Of a stretch of 64,000 nt of DNA, positions 54,040 to 63,535 are shown piece by piece. Numbering within the stretch: the stretch's first letter is position 1; each line of letters begins with the position of its first letter. Origin of the DNA: Shinisaurus crocodilurus (taxonomy: Eukaryota; Chordata; Lepidosauria; Squamata; Shinisauridae); the NCBI GenBank assembly GCA_021292165.1, contig CM037876.1, positions 281,888,521 to 281,952,520 on the forward strand. Reading direction: 5' to 3'. The translations under genes and the position numbers were made by a program. The notes under the pieces were generated by a model. That model searched no databases. It had not been told where the DNA came from and saw nothing but the letters and a program-made list of their open reading frames with translations.

Positions 54040-54240
54040 GAGAGCATCTTCTATTTAAAGAGCAGTCCTGTCCAAGTCCAGTTTAAAGATAAAGAACCAG
54101 CAGAACTGTTGTCGATCAACAGTGAACACCTGAACAGCAGACTGATCAGGCAGGCACAGAGCTCATCAGGCCACAATCTTCCACGCTACAGTGAGATGTA
54201 CTGTATTTCTATCTAAATTAGCATAATAATTATTTCTAAA
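54040..54240 (+). repeat. Repeat family X, uninterrupted copy
   Basis: Has 'cagtcctgtccaagtccag', 'aaagaacca', 'gagatgtactgtatttctat' and 'aattattatttcta'-like end. Serves as an empty-site reference for the split copy at 22362-22960. Confidence 0.55.
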
Positions 54241-54263
54241 TTAGCATATATACATATAAATGT

Positions 54264-54715
54264 TGTGATATGTCTCACTTTACCAGCTGCAGCACACTGT
54301 TTACACATGGAAGGGACAGAATGGCTGTAAACAGGTTTGTTATGTCTTTCTGGATTCTCGTGTTTTCACATGGGAAACTAGACCGTGAGAGCAATATGAG
54401 CTAGTCACATGGTTTGTATGTTCTGATGACATGCTAATTTGTTTTTCTGTCTGAAGCCATCTTAGAGAGAAGCTGGACTGCTTTCTCTCTTCTTGTTGTT
54501 CTTCTTGCTGGACTTTGTTACTGCAACAATGTAACGTCTTTGCTGAGGTGAAGCTCAACTTACTCCACTGGATGTAATGCTTGCTATGCATTTATACTCT
54601 GCACATGGACTGTAACTAGGAAATGTATACTCTGTAGAACTTTACTTGCTAAGTGAATAAACAGGTAGAATTAGACCTGTGGTGTTCCAGAGTGTTTCCT
54701 GACTTCATGGATTAA
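54264..54715 (+). mobile_element. LTR relic, uninterrupted copy
   Basis: Starts TGTGATATG. Carries 'gcatttatactctgcacatgg' (TATA-like region about 54586-54598) and AATAAA (54656-54661) about 60 bp before 'ggattaatctgcaac'. Matches the inverted, MITE-split LTR at 39505-40459 along its length. The 3' boundary is uncertain (54715-54780) and no target duplication was identified. Class (gypsy or ERV) not determined. Confidence 0.65.
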
Positions 54716-55700
54716 TCTGCAACGGGGAAGCTGGAAGCAGTCTGACAACAGGGCAGACTGGGCTGGAGAAACTGGCACAACACGCTGCACTGTGCGGGGG
54801 GAGGTGAGATCTGGAAGATCTGTGTGTGGAATTTCAGGCCTCTGATAGCACACAGACACAGGATTATAAATCTCCCAACTCTGCATACTCAGTTCAATAA
54901 AACTCCAACAAATAGGCATATGCAAATTTCATGCAGATTTGCATCATGCTTTTGTGTGCGATGCATTTCCTCTTTTGGGTGTGATTTATAAGTGGCCACC
55001 CTATACAAGAAGGTTGGGAAAATACAGATGTGTCTTGCTTGCCATAGCTGAGGCTTGATCTGCAAGGGCCACTCAGTATTTTCTGGGCCCAAATTCTAAC
55101 TCCTAGAAATGAGGTAGAGAATAAAAAAGGTTTGCAGGAACGCACTCTTAAGGATGCTGCCATTGCCAGAACCATTGGCAAATGTAATTGCTCCACTGGG
55201 AGTGGGGGGGATTACAGAGACTTGGCTGAGCGGCTGCTACCTCACTGCAGTTTTGCCTTGTGGAAATTTACTGCCCAGCCTTGCAGCCGCTGATATAGCC
55301 TCACTTCATGCTCTGGAAGAGAAAATTTAACACGCTTTCCCAGCAACTGCCTCAGAAATATCCCCCCCCCCCGCGCGCGCAGCTTTGTAGCCTGCAATAA
55401 GCGGGCTGTGTCTGCAGTCAAGTCCACTGAAGATTAAAAGGGCAAAGAGGTGTTAAGAATTTTGAGCTCAAATGCTCGAGCGGCAAGATTCTGCTCTCGA
55501 TTTCAAAGGTAGCAAAAGTTTGGAGATGTTGTTGAGCACAAACGTTTGGTTTGGTCCATATCTAATCATGATAGAGGAGCAGATGGCTCTATGCAGGAAG
55601 CCTGCCTAGAAGATGAAACTAGCCAGTGGCTGTGGTTGGCTGTTTATTCACCTATATTTGCAGCAAGAAGTTTTGCTTGTTTGTGTAATGCATCTTGAAT
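54716..55700. other. No recognisable feature
   Basis: Includes C10 followed by (GC)n at 55363-55380, a potential Z-DNA tract. Otherwise unassigned. Confidence 0.35.
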
Positions 55701-55706
55701 ATTAGA

Positions 55707-56131
55707 TAGGGGTGGGCAAAACTGTCAAGCTCAATTTCACTCAGTTTCTCATTTTCCCACTGTTATCCTCATTATATCTCATTTCCGCATCTGACTGCAA
55801 TTTAAAAAAAAAAAAAAAATCCTCACAACTGCGTGCACATATTTGTTGCACCTGTTTCAAAATATACACACATTTTTGTATGCACTTTTCACACATGCAT
55901 TTTTTTGCATGCCATTTACCCCTAAGTAATGTATTTTTTGTGCTCACTTTCCCCTAATGCACACATGGCTTGTGCACGCTTTCTCCTGCTATTTACCCTT
56001 TTGTACACTGTATTGCAAAATTCGGAAAAGTACAAAGATTGATTATAACCATGTTTCGGTTTGTGTTTAGGTTCGGGAAGAGAAAATATTCATATTGAAA
56101 TGTGACGTGAACAAATTCTCACCCATCCCTT
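55707..56131. mobile_element. TAGGGATG-type MITE (A/T-rich subtype)
   Basis: Begins 'taggggtgggcaaaactg' and ends 'aaattctcacccatccctt'. Core has 'cacatgcatttttttgcat' units. No clean target duplication. Confidence 0.6.
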
Positions 56132-56169
56132 GACAGTTCTGAGAGCCGCTGTAGCATACCGGGATCAGG

Positions 56170-56228
56170 GCTCCACATGCTCTCTCCACTCCTAACCTCC
56201 ATGCATTCAGCTGAAGGTCTGTATAGAG
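56170..56228. repeat. Unnamed repeat, inverted partner beyond L2 copy C
   Basis: 'ctccactcctaacctccatg' and 'cattcagctgaaggtctgta' recur inverted and diverged at 59941-59990 ('ttaagctgaatgcatgg', 'gggagtggagac'). Confidence 0.5.
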
Positions 56229-56316
56229 CTGTGTTCTCCAACCTTGGTACGCTGGCTGGGGCATGCTGGGAGTTGTAGGCCAAAAACATCTGGGGACCCA
56301 AGGTTGGAGAACACTG
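56229..56316. mobile_element. Fold-back hAT-like MITE missing most of one arm
   Basis: Ends CTGTGTTCTCCAACC / GGTTGGAGAACACTG with exact target duplication GTATAGAG (56221-56228, 56317-56324). The left arm jumps from 'ccttggtac' to the central 'gctggctggggcatgctg', so about 45 bp of the 13571-type sequence are absent while both termini remain. Confidence 0.9.
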
Positions 56317-56397
56317 GTATAGAGCTTACATAGGCCTCTTTCTGGGCAATCAGGAACCCAGGGTTCTCAGTTGTGTGGAGAGACCTTAGATGCCTTC

Positions 56398-56400
<3 letters not shown>

Positions 56401-56429
<29 letters not shown>

Positions 56430-59400
56430 ATTAATATTTATTTATCGCCCATCTGGCCGGCAACCGGCCACCCTGGGCGATGTACACAGAATAAAATACA
56501 TAAATGCAATAAAATACATTAAAACAATATAAAAATTTTAAAATCTTAACCCACCCCATATTCCTGCCTGAACAACCAGGTTTTTAATGAGCGACGGAAG
56601 CTCATCAGAGAGGGGGCATGGCGGAGGTCACTCGGGAGAGAGTTCCACAGTACGGGGGCCGCCACAGAAAAGGCCCTCTTCCTCGTCCCCACCAGTCTAG
56701 CTGCTCTGGCTGAAGGGACAAGGAGAAGGCCATCTGTGGCAGATCTTGTTGAGCGGCCCACTTGGTGTTGCTGGAGACGCTCCTTGAGATAAACTGGACC
56801 AGAGCCGTATAGGGTTTTAAAGGTCAAAACCAACACCTTGAATTCGTCTCGGCAAGCAACTGGTAGCCAGTGCAAATCCTTCAGCACTGGCGTGATGTGA
56901 TCCCGCCGGCGGCTGCCTTTAACCAGGCGAGCCGCCGCGTTCTGTACCAGCTGCAACTTCCGAACCGTCTTCAAGGGTAACCCCACGTAGAGCGCATTAC
57001 AGTAGTCTAGGCGAGAGGAGACCAAGGCATGAACCACTGATGGGAGCAGATGATTAGGAAGGTAGGGGCGCAGCTGCCGTATCAGATGGAGTTGATACAG
57101 CGCTGCCCGGCTCACAGCTGCCACCTGAGCCTCCATGGACAGCTGGGAGTCTAGAATGACTCCCAAGCTGCGGACCTGGTCCTTCAGGGGTAGATGTACC
57201 CCATTCAGCACCAGGTCAACATCTCCTAACCTCCCCTTGTCCCCCACCAGCAGTACCTCGGTCTTGTCAGGGTTCAGCTTCAGCATGTTCCTTCCCATCC
57301 AGCCAGCCACTGCCTCCAGGCACTTGGACAGGGTCTCAACGGCCAACCTCGGTGAGGACTTGAAACAGAGGTAGAGCTGCGTGTCATCCACATACTGATG
57401 ACACCGCACCCCAAACCTCCTGATGATAGCTCCCAGCGGCTTGAGGTAGATGTTGAATAACATCGGGGAGAGGATGGAACCCTGCGGCACCCCACAAGTG
57501 AGCAGCCGAGGGTCCGAAGCCTCCTCCCCGAGAACTACCATCTGGTACCTTCCAGAGAGGAAGGACCGGAACCACTGCAATACAGTCCCTCCCAAGCCCA
57601 ACCCCTCCAGGCGGTCCAGGAGGATACCGTGGTCAACGGTATCAAAAGCCGCCGAGAGATCGAGGAGGACTAGAAAGGAGCATTCGCCCCTATCCAAAGC
57701 CCTCCTCATATCATCCACCAAGGCGACCAAGGCCGTCTCCGTCCCATGTCCAGACCTGAAGCCCGACTGGCACGGATCTAAATAATCGGCTTCATCCAAG
57801 TGTGTCTTCAACTGAGCACCCACCACCCGCTCGATCACCTTGCCCAGAAATGGTAAATTGGAGACTGGGCGAAAGTTGTTTAAATCCTGGGGATCCAAGG
57901 AGGGCTTCTTTAGAAGCGGTCTTATTACTGCCTCCTTGAGGGCTGATGGCATCACTGCCTCCTCGAGGGAGGCATTCACCACCGCCTTGATCCCCTCACC
58001 CAGTCTCTCCCTGCAGCTCATTATGAGCCAGGACGGGCAAGGATCAAGCAAGCAGGTGGTCGGCCTCACAGATGAAAGCACCTTGTCCACTTCATCAGAA
58101 GGAAGAAGCCGAAACCGATCCCACAAAACCGGTCTGCCATTGGCCTCCTCCCGCTCACTTCCTGTGTCCACGACGCACGATATCCCACTCCTAATCCGAT
58201 CGATTTTATCTGCGAAGTGCTTCACTAAAGCCTCACAGGAGGCTTTAGACTGTACCAATGGGTCCGGAGCGACTGAACCGACCAGACTCCGGACCACTTG
58301 GAACAGCCTCCTGGGGCAGCACTCCGCAGACGCAATGGAGGCAGCATAGAAATTCTTTTTTGCTGCCTTCACCGCCACCCGGTAGGCTGAAGATGCAGCT
58401 CTAACCAGTGTTCGATTGTCTTCGGAGCGGGAATTACGCCATCGGCGCTCTAGCCTTCTCACCTCTTGTTTCAGAGCTCGCAGCGACGGAGTGAACCATG
58501 GTGCCGCGCGAGCTCTGTTTAGGCGAAGAGGGCGCTTCGGAGCAACTCGGTCTAATGCCCTGGTGATTGCAGCATTCCAGTCGTCCACCAGGGTCTCGAC
58601 CGAGCTACCGTTTGTGTGCTCCAATTCCCCAAGCGCGTTCAGGAATCCATCCGGATCCATAAGACGCCTGGGGCGGACCATCCTAATAGGTCCCTCACCC
58701 CTGCAGAGGGGTTGTGGCATCGAGAAATCCAACCCCACCAGATAGTGATCTGACCATGACAAGGGGGTGGCGGTTATACCCCCGATTTCCAGATCATTTC
58801 CCCCCTCTCCAGAAACAAAAACCAAGTCCAGCGCATGACCGGCTACATGGGTAGGTCCAGTTAATACAGGGTACAGCTCCCAGGAAGCCATGGTCTCCAT
58901 GAAGTCCCGAGGTGCCCCCGTGCGGACAGCCCCTGAATGCACGTTGAAGTCCCCCAGCACCAATAGCCTGGGGGACAACACACGCACATCAGAGACCACC
59001 TCCAGCACCTCGGCCAGGGAGTCTGTCGTGCAGCGGGGTGGACGGTACACGAGCAGAATCCCCAGACTGCCCTTGGGACCCAACCTCCAGTACATGCACT
59101 CAATAAACTTGGTCTCCCGGAGAGGGAGTCTGGTAAGGACCAAGGACTCCCGATAGATAACAGCCACTCCCCCTCCCCGTCCCCCAACCCTTGGCTGCTG
59201 GGCATACGGGAAACCAGCCGGACACAAGGCCGCCAGAGTTGGAGCAGCGGCCTCGTCCAGCCAGGTTTCCGTAATACATGCCAGGTCCGCACCCTCATCC
59301 AGGATCAAGTCATGGATGAGAGATGTTTTATGGGTAACGGACCTGGCATTGCACAACAGCAAACGCAAGGTATGGGGAGGAGCCACACATCCCCCAGTTA

Positions 59401-59899
59401 TCCCTTGGCTCTGGGCAGGCCCGGGACAAGGGATAGGTATTAAGCATCGATCCCTTGTCCCCCGTAGTTGGCGTGGCCTGCCCCTAGCGTTCTGCCAGCG
59501 CCTGCCGCTCAACAGTGGTATATTTTGCCCCCCAGAACTCCCTCCATCATCTCCCTCGGAGAGGCACATGCCCCCTCGCTTCCGTCGATCAGGCGGGAGA
59601 CCCACCCCTAAAATCACCCCCTAAAACCCCCAAGCCCTTCAAAAAGCAGGGCCTCTTAAAAACCCCAGCCCCACCTATATCCCCGCCCCCGCTGGGGCCG
59701 GATCTTTATGGCCCCACAGTTCCAGGTGAGGCGGGGAGGCTCCTGGCTGGGCCTGGTCCTGCAGCAGCAGCCAGCAGCCCCACCGGTGGTGCGGGTGGTC
59801 CCTCCCAGGCAGCAGGCAGCAGGCAGCAAGCAGGCAGCAAGCAGCAAGGCTGGGCTACTTGCCTGGCTTGGCCCTCTCCAGCAGAGGCGATGGTAGATC
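56401..59899 (-). mobile_element. L2-clade LINE, copy C, full length
   Basis: On the minus strand it begins 'gatctaccatcgcctctgc' at 59899 (same start as copy A) with a GC-rich 5' UTR of about 330 bp. One long ORF follows, then a 145-bp 3' UTR with the CGCCCAGGGTGGCCGG hairpin and a (TAAA)n tail at 56401-56430. Length 3.5 kb. Flanks give only a 3-4 bp possible duplication (TTT/TTTG). Differences from copies A and B are sparse, so the three are recent relatives. Confidence 0.92.
56546..59569 (-). CDS. L2 endonuclease-reverse transcriptase, intact ORF (1007 codons)
   Basis: The product would nick genomic DNA and copy its own RNA into the nick (target-primed reverse transcription) in the nucleus. 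The frame is open from 59617, but the first ATG is at 59569 and a TAG lies just upstream. The APE-like endonuclease comes first: N74ARSV, E101 in ITETW, GDFN 206-209, HALD 245-248, SDH 273-275. The RT follows: NNFRPVSNLP about 564-573, FDTVDH about 642-647, GVPQGS about 693-698, YVDD 726-729, NPDKTEVLL, then a long C-terminal part ending FRQEYGVG. No frameshift or stop interrupts it. The YVDD at 57383-57394 replaces the YADD of copies A and B; Val is tolerated at this site in some other reverse transcriptases. No ORF1 is present, as in compact L2 elements. It may be competent, but activity cannot be judged from sequence. Confidence 0.9.
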   Translation of the reverse strand: MCLSEGDDGGSSGGQNIPLLSGRRWQNARGRPRQLRGTRDRCLIPIPCPGPAQSQGITGGCVAPPHTLRLLLCNARSVTHKTSLIHDLILDEGADLACITETWLDEAAAPTLAALCPAGFPYAQQPRVGGRGGGVAVIYRESLVLTRLPLRETKFIECMYWRLGPKGSLGILLVYRPPRCTTDSLAEVLEVVSDVRVLSPRLLVLGDFNVHSGAVRTGAPRDFMETMASWELYPVLTGPTHVAGHALDLVFVSGEGGNDLEIGGITATPLSWSDHYLVGLDFSMPQPLCRGEGPIRMVRPRRLMDPDGFLNALGELEHTNGSSVETLVDDWNAAITRALDRVAPKRPLRLNRARAAPWFTPSLRALKQEVRRLERRWRNSRSEDNRTLVRAASSAYRVAVKAAKKNFYAASIASAECCPRRLFQVVRSLVGSVAPDPLVQSKASCEALVKHFADKIDRIRSGISCVVDTGSEREEANGRPVLWDRFRLLPSDEVDKVLSSVRPTTCLLDPCPSWLIMSCRERLGEGIKAVVNASLEEAVMPSALKEAVIRPLLKKPSLDPQDLNNFRPVSNLPFLGKVIERVVGAQLKTHLDEADYLDPCQSGFRSGHGTETALVALVDDMRRALDRGECSFLVLLDLSAAFDTVDHGILLDRLEGLGLGGTVLQWFRSFLSGRYQMVVLGEEASDPRLLTCGVPQGSILSPMLFNIYLKPLGAIIRRFGVRCHQYVDDTQLYLCFKSSPRLAVETLSKCLEAVAGWMGRNMLKLNPDKTEVLLVGDKGRLGDVDLVLNGVHLPLKDQVRSLGVILDSQLSMEAQVAAVSRAALYQLHLIRQLRPYLPNHLLPSVVHALVSSRLDYCNALYVGLPLKTVRKLQLVQNAAARLVKGSRRRDHITPVLKDLHWLPVACRDEFKVLVLTFKTLYGSGPVYLKERLQQHQVGRSTRSATDGLLLVPSARAARLVGTRKRAFSVAAPVLWNSLPSDLRHAPSLMSFRRSLKTWLFRQEYGVG

Positions 59900-60310
59900 A
59901 AAACAATTGTACACTTCAAAACAATTGTACACACATGGACTTTATACACACCTTAAGCTGAATGCATGGAATTTGGGAGTGGAGACAGTACAGGAAATCC
60001 CACCCGCCCCTACTCCCCATATGTTGACTGCAATGTGTGGCCAGGACTAATGGGTGTGTGAGGCCCTTTGAACACTTGAAGAGTGTGATACAAAAACATA
60101 AGTATTATTGTTACATATTAGCTCTGAAAGCACCTCTCTTGGACTGCACCTTTTCTGCTTATATGGCACACAGTGGTCCAGGTTGCAAAAGTTATCTGTG
60201 CAAAACGCAATAGTGAAAGAAATCACATTCAGGTTGCAGCAGTTCCTACACGCATTTAATAATACATTTGTATTGTGGCTTCAGGTGCTCAAATTCCTTC
60301 ACGTGCCTTA
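59900..60310. other. No recognisable gene
   Basis: Begins with two 'caattgtacac' units at 59904-59933, then the inverted partner of the 56170-56228 repeat (59941-59990). The rest is unassigned. Confidence 0.4.
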
Positions 60311-60311
60311 T

Positions 60312-60436
60312 CTACTTGTAATACTTACAACAGCCATGCAAAGTAAAGCAATACTATTATCCCCATATTGCAGATGGGGGAGGAACTAAGGCTGAGACAG
60401 AGTAACATGCCGATCAGGCCTCCTAGTGCATTCATG
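60312..60436 (-). repeat. MIR-like (CORE-SINE) relic
   Basis: 'cttacaacagccatgcaaag', 'actattatccccatattgca' and 'gaactaaggctgagacagag' follow the order of the inverted MIR core ('...ggtattattatccccattttacagatgagg...'). Diverged, as expected for an old amniote SINE. Confidence 0.55.
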
Positions 60437-60438
60437 AC

Positions 60439-61076
60439 TAGGGATGGGAGGATTGGCAGATCTTGATGAGGTTCTCAGTTTTCCACCACCAAACTGGTTT
60501 CATTCCATCTTTGTTCCGTACCAGTCTGTGTGTTTTTTCCCCTGCACAGAAATCCATATTTTTTTATTTATTATATTTATACCCCACCTTTTTTCCTGCA
60601 AGGAACCGAAGGCAGCTTACATAATGGTCCTCTTCCTCTTCTCCATTTTATCCTCACAACAACCCTGTGAGGTAGGATAGGCTGAGAGTCAGTGACTGGC
60701 CCAAACAAAGTCACCCAGTGAGCTTCATGGCCAAGCGGGGACTAGAACCCGGATCTCCTGAGCCCCAGTCCAACACTCTCACCACTACGCCACACTGGCA
60801 TGGTTTTTTTGTGAACACAATGTGTGCATTTTTGTATACATGCCCCCAGTGACTTAAGCATGTTTGTATGCATTTTAGAAATGTATGCAGTGTTTTTCGC
60901 ACATTTTGCAAATGTGTGCATTTTTTTTAAATTCTGTGGAATACATTGCAAGGTAGGAAACGAACGGATTTCTGACTGCAAATAGCATTCAGTTCTGCAC
61001 TCAGTTCTGGGAGGTGTGAACCAGCTAAAAAAACAAAAGCAAACCCTCAACAGAATTAATCTGTCACCCATCCCTT
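60439..61076. mobile_element. TAGGGATG-type MITE (A/T-rich subtype) hosting a SINE
   Basis: Begins TAGGGATGGGAGG and ends 'ctgtcacccatccctt'. Flanks TTCATGAC (60431-60438) and TTCTGACA (61077-61084) agree if one base was lost, a possible 8-bp duplication. The core has 'catttttgtatacatg' and 'tttcgcacattttgca' units. A minus-strand SINE lies at 60561-60799. Confidence 0.65.
60561..60799 (-). repeat. tRNA-derived SINE
   Basis: Family of 34027-34255, inverted: (ATTT)n edge, 'ataccccaccttttttcctgc', 'aaccctgtgaggtagg', 'gaacccggatctcctgag' and 'ccactacgccacactggc'. It has a 4-bp duplication in 'ggcccaaacaaagtcaccc' when compared with the consensus of the other copies. Confidence 0.85.
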
Positions 61077-61121
61077 TTCTGACAAACACAAGATTTGAAC
61101 TGTGGCCTTCCTTCAGTCTCT

Positions 61122-61562
61122 TATAGTGCAATCCAATGTGGCTCAGAGGATTATGGTCATCCAATGGAGGGCGGAAGGAGCACAGAGACAACGGTTGCCT
61201 CTGCGCTCCTCCCAGCCTCCAAAAGACTGAGATGGCTGACTTTGGCCATCTAAGTCTTTTGCTCTGTCTTGCAAGGAGGAGAGGCTGAGGAGTCACCAGG
61301 ATACTATGTATCATGGCAGAGCCTTACTCCTTCCCTCCCCGCCCCCCACAACACCTACTTCCGACTCTAAGGTCAGTCTTCCGACCTTGGAGCCACAGCC
61401 AGTGTGGTTCTTTCCGCGCTGGCTGCGAGGGCAGGGGGAGGGCATTCCGAGGTCGGAGTCCGAGCTCCAACATCAGAGGACATTTCCAAGGTCAGAGCTG
61501 GGACTCCAACCTCTCCTATGGCCAGCTAGATTCTGTCTAGCAGCCATAGGATTGTGCCCTTA
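61122..61562. mobile_element. ~440-bp element with CACAATCC ends
   Basis: Left 'tagtgcaatccaatg' and right 'cataggattgtgccc' are inverted. TTA occurs immediately outside both (about 61120-61122 and 61560-61562), consistent with a 3-bp TTA duplication of PIF/Harbinger type. Same order of internal blocks as 23836-24277. Non-autonomous. Confidence 0.6.
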
Positions 61563-61589
61563 GCCACTACACTGCATCAGCAATCTATC

Positions 61590-61690
61590 ATTTTACTTGG
61601 GATATTATTTACTTGGGAATGAGACCCATTGAAGAGAGTTGGACTTTCTTCCACGTAAACATGCATAGGTTCATGCTCCAATTGTGCCAT
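61590..61690 (+). repeat. GCAATCCTA-type dispersed repeat, decayed
   Basis: Contains 'gggaatgagacccattgaa' and 'gtaaacatgcataggttcatgc'. Confidence 0.4.
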
Positions 61691-62340
61691 TAGTTAACAT
61701 ATTTAATCCCTTTAATAGTGTAAAAAATTAATCTAAAATTAATATACAGTGTTACTCTTAAAAATGGTGCCTGTAAGTTCCATTCAAATTTACACAATCT
61801 GGCCCACTATTAAGACAAGAAAAGCTTCCATTGATCTGAAGATGTTAGACAAGGAGGAATATATGGCACATGTGATGAAAAGTAGAGTGTGCCTTCCTGT
61901 CACCATTAATTGATGGAGAAGGAAACGATCCTTTACTAAATGCCAGAAATTGACTTAATGGGGCAAAGTTGTGTTCAAGTCCTGCATTAGGCCATGCGAT
62001 GATACAGCGACCAACTGAACAAAAAGCACACCAGAAAAATGCCATGGCTAATGGCTAGAATCTGATCTTCCACTTTTCTCTCACCATGGCAAACTGGCCT
62101 GGGATCTTTGAAAAGGAGGAAACGTTCCATTGCCAAGATGTTACCTGATGGTTGTACATGTCTCTGGTTGAATGGCAAAGTATTGTTTGTTCTGCAGCTT
62201 ACATGGGAACTCTTAAAAATGTAACTAAGGACCCAAAACAGCTGTTACCAAGGGCATTTCTGCAATTCTTGGGAATGATCAATTTAGAGAGAGCTGGAGG
62301 GGGGTGGGATGGAAAGCTACTTGTAAACAGACTGTAAGCG
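61691..62340. other. No recognisable feature
   Basis: Unassigned sequence. Confidence 0.35.
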
Positions 62341-62344
62341 GAGT

Positions 62345-62660
62345 GATGGTAATTCTGTGGAGTGAGCTAAAAAAACATCATCTCATATCGCCTCTGAAGT
62401 TTGAAGAGCTGTGGCGGGTATCAGTTGTTAAAGCTCTGCGATTAACTGGAGATAGGGCACTGTTTGAAGCTGTACAGGGACTGTGCTTCACTGAGGTAAA
62501 CTCAATGAAATGTGCAAGATTTTGGAGACAGGACATTCTATTTGTGGGTGAGGAAGGGCTGACAATGTTTGATAAACTAGGCAAAAAACTTTTAGGCAGC
62601 ATTGCAAAAGTTAGTTCTACTCTACACTTAGGAAGTAAGAGTGCTAAGGGGGGCTCTTAA
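62345..62660 (+). other. Unassigned 105-codon open frame
   Basis: Starts at ATG 62345 (the frame is open from 62304). The translation is well mixed in composition: LKKHHLISPLKFEELWR, then DRALFEAVQGLCF, a basic SMKCARFWRQD and a hydrophobic/basic tail FDKLGKKLLGSIAKVSS. I recognise no domain. It overlaps no repeat that I can name, has no splice or promoter context, and AATAAA occurs at about 62956. It could be an exon-like fragment, a decayed element gene or chance. Confidence 0.25.
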
Positions 62661-63535
62661 TTCAGGGCAGGGCATGATCTGCGCTGAGCTTGGCCTGCAG
62701 TGGTCCCTGTTCTAACCCCAGCAGCTGATGGGGACAACTGAGTTACTGGCACAAATAGCATTGCAGCCCTGCTAGCATGATCGCACTGGTAGTAACATTG
62801 GCTTGGGGCTGTCCCACCATGCCACTCTTTGGGCTGCCTTTTTGAGCTCCTCTTCTCACATACTCAGCTTAGTGAGAAGGGCTAGAATGTGAAGTTCCTA
62901 TGCATGTTACATCTCTGATTGTCTTCCAGAATGCTGGTGCCTTTTGTGCTGTAGCAAATAAAGTCTCTGGGCCTTATATTAGGAAGTCCTAGATTTACCA
63001 CTCAGGAAGGACTGATCTGAGAAGACCTCAATGCCCACTCAGCCATAAAGCTTTTGGGCAAGTTGCTTTTTCTCAGACTTGTTAGGTAAATACTAATATA
63101 TATGAGCAGAGTTAACTGGAAGCAAAACAGCAGCCAGCCCCCATGTGGGCTGATTAAAACCCAAAAGGAAAATAAACAGTCTTGCTCTGTCTTTGGTTAG
63201 ATCAGAAAAGAGTGTTTACTCACAAATTGCAGCATACATATGTAGAAACGTATGTAGGTTCATCTAGGAGCTACCTCGTGGAGCTCATGCTGGTTCGAAG
63301 GCAGGAGGAGAGCAAGAGTATGCATGGCAGGAAGTGGGAGGGACAAAAGGCAGGAAGAAACATCATATACCATAGAGCTCCCCTTTTCAGCTATGTGGTT
63401 TTAACCCTTCTCTCCCTGGCAGTTAGCATGCAAAGTTACACTATATCTAGCAAACCTCACCCAACCTGTGGAGTTGTTTTATGGGTAACATGAGATGACA
63501 TCATGTACTCAACTGTTGGAGGAAGGGTGACATAC
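62661..63535. other. No recognisable feature
   Basis: Contains AATAAA at about 62956 and 63171. No transcript structure can be supported. Confidence 0.35.
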
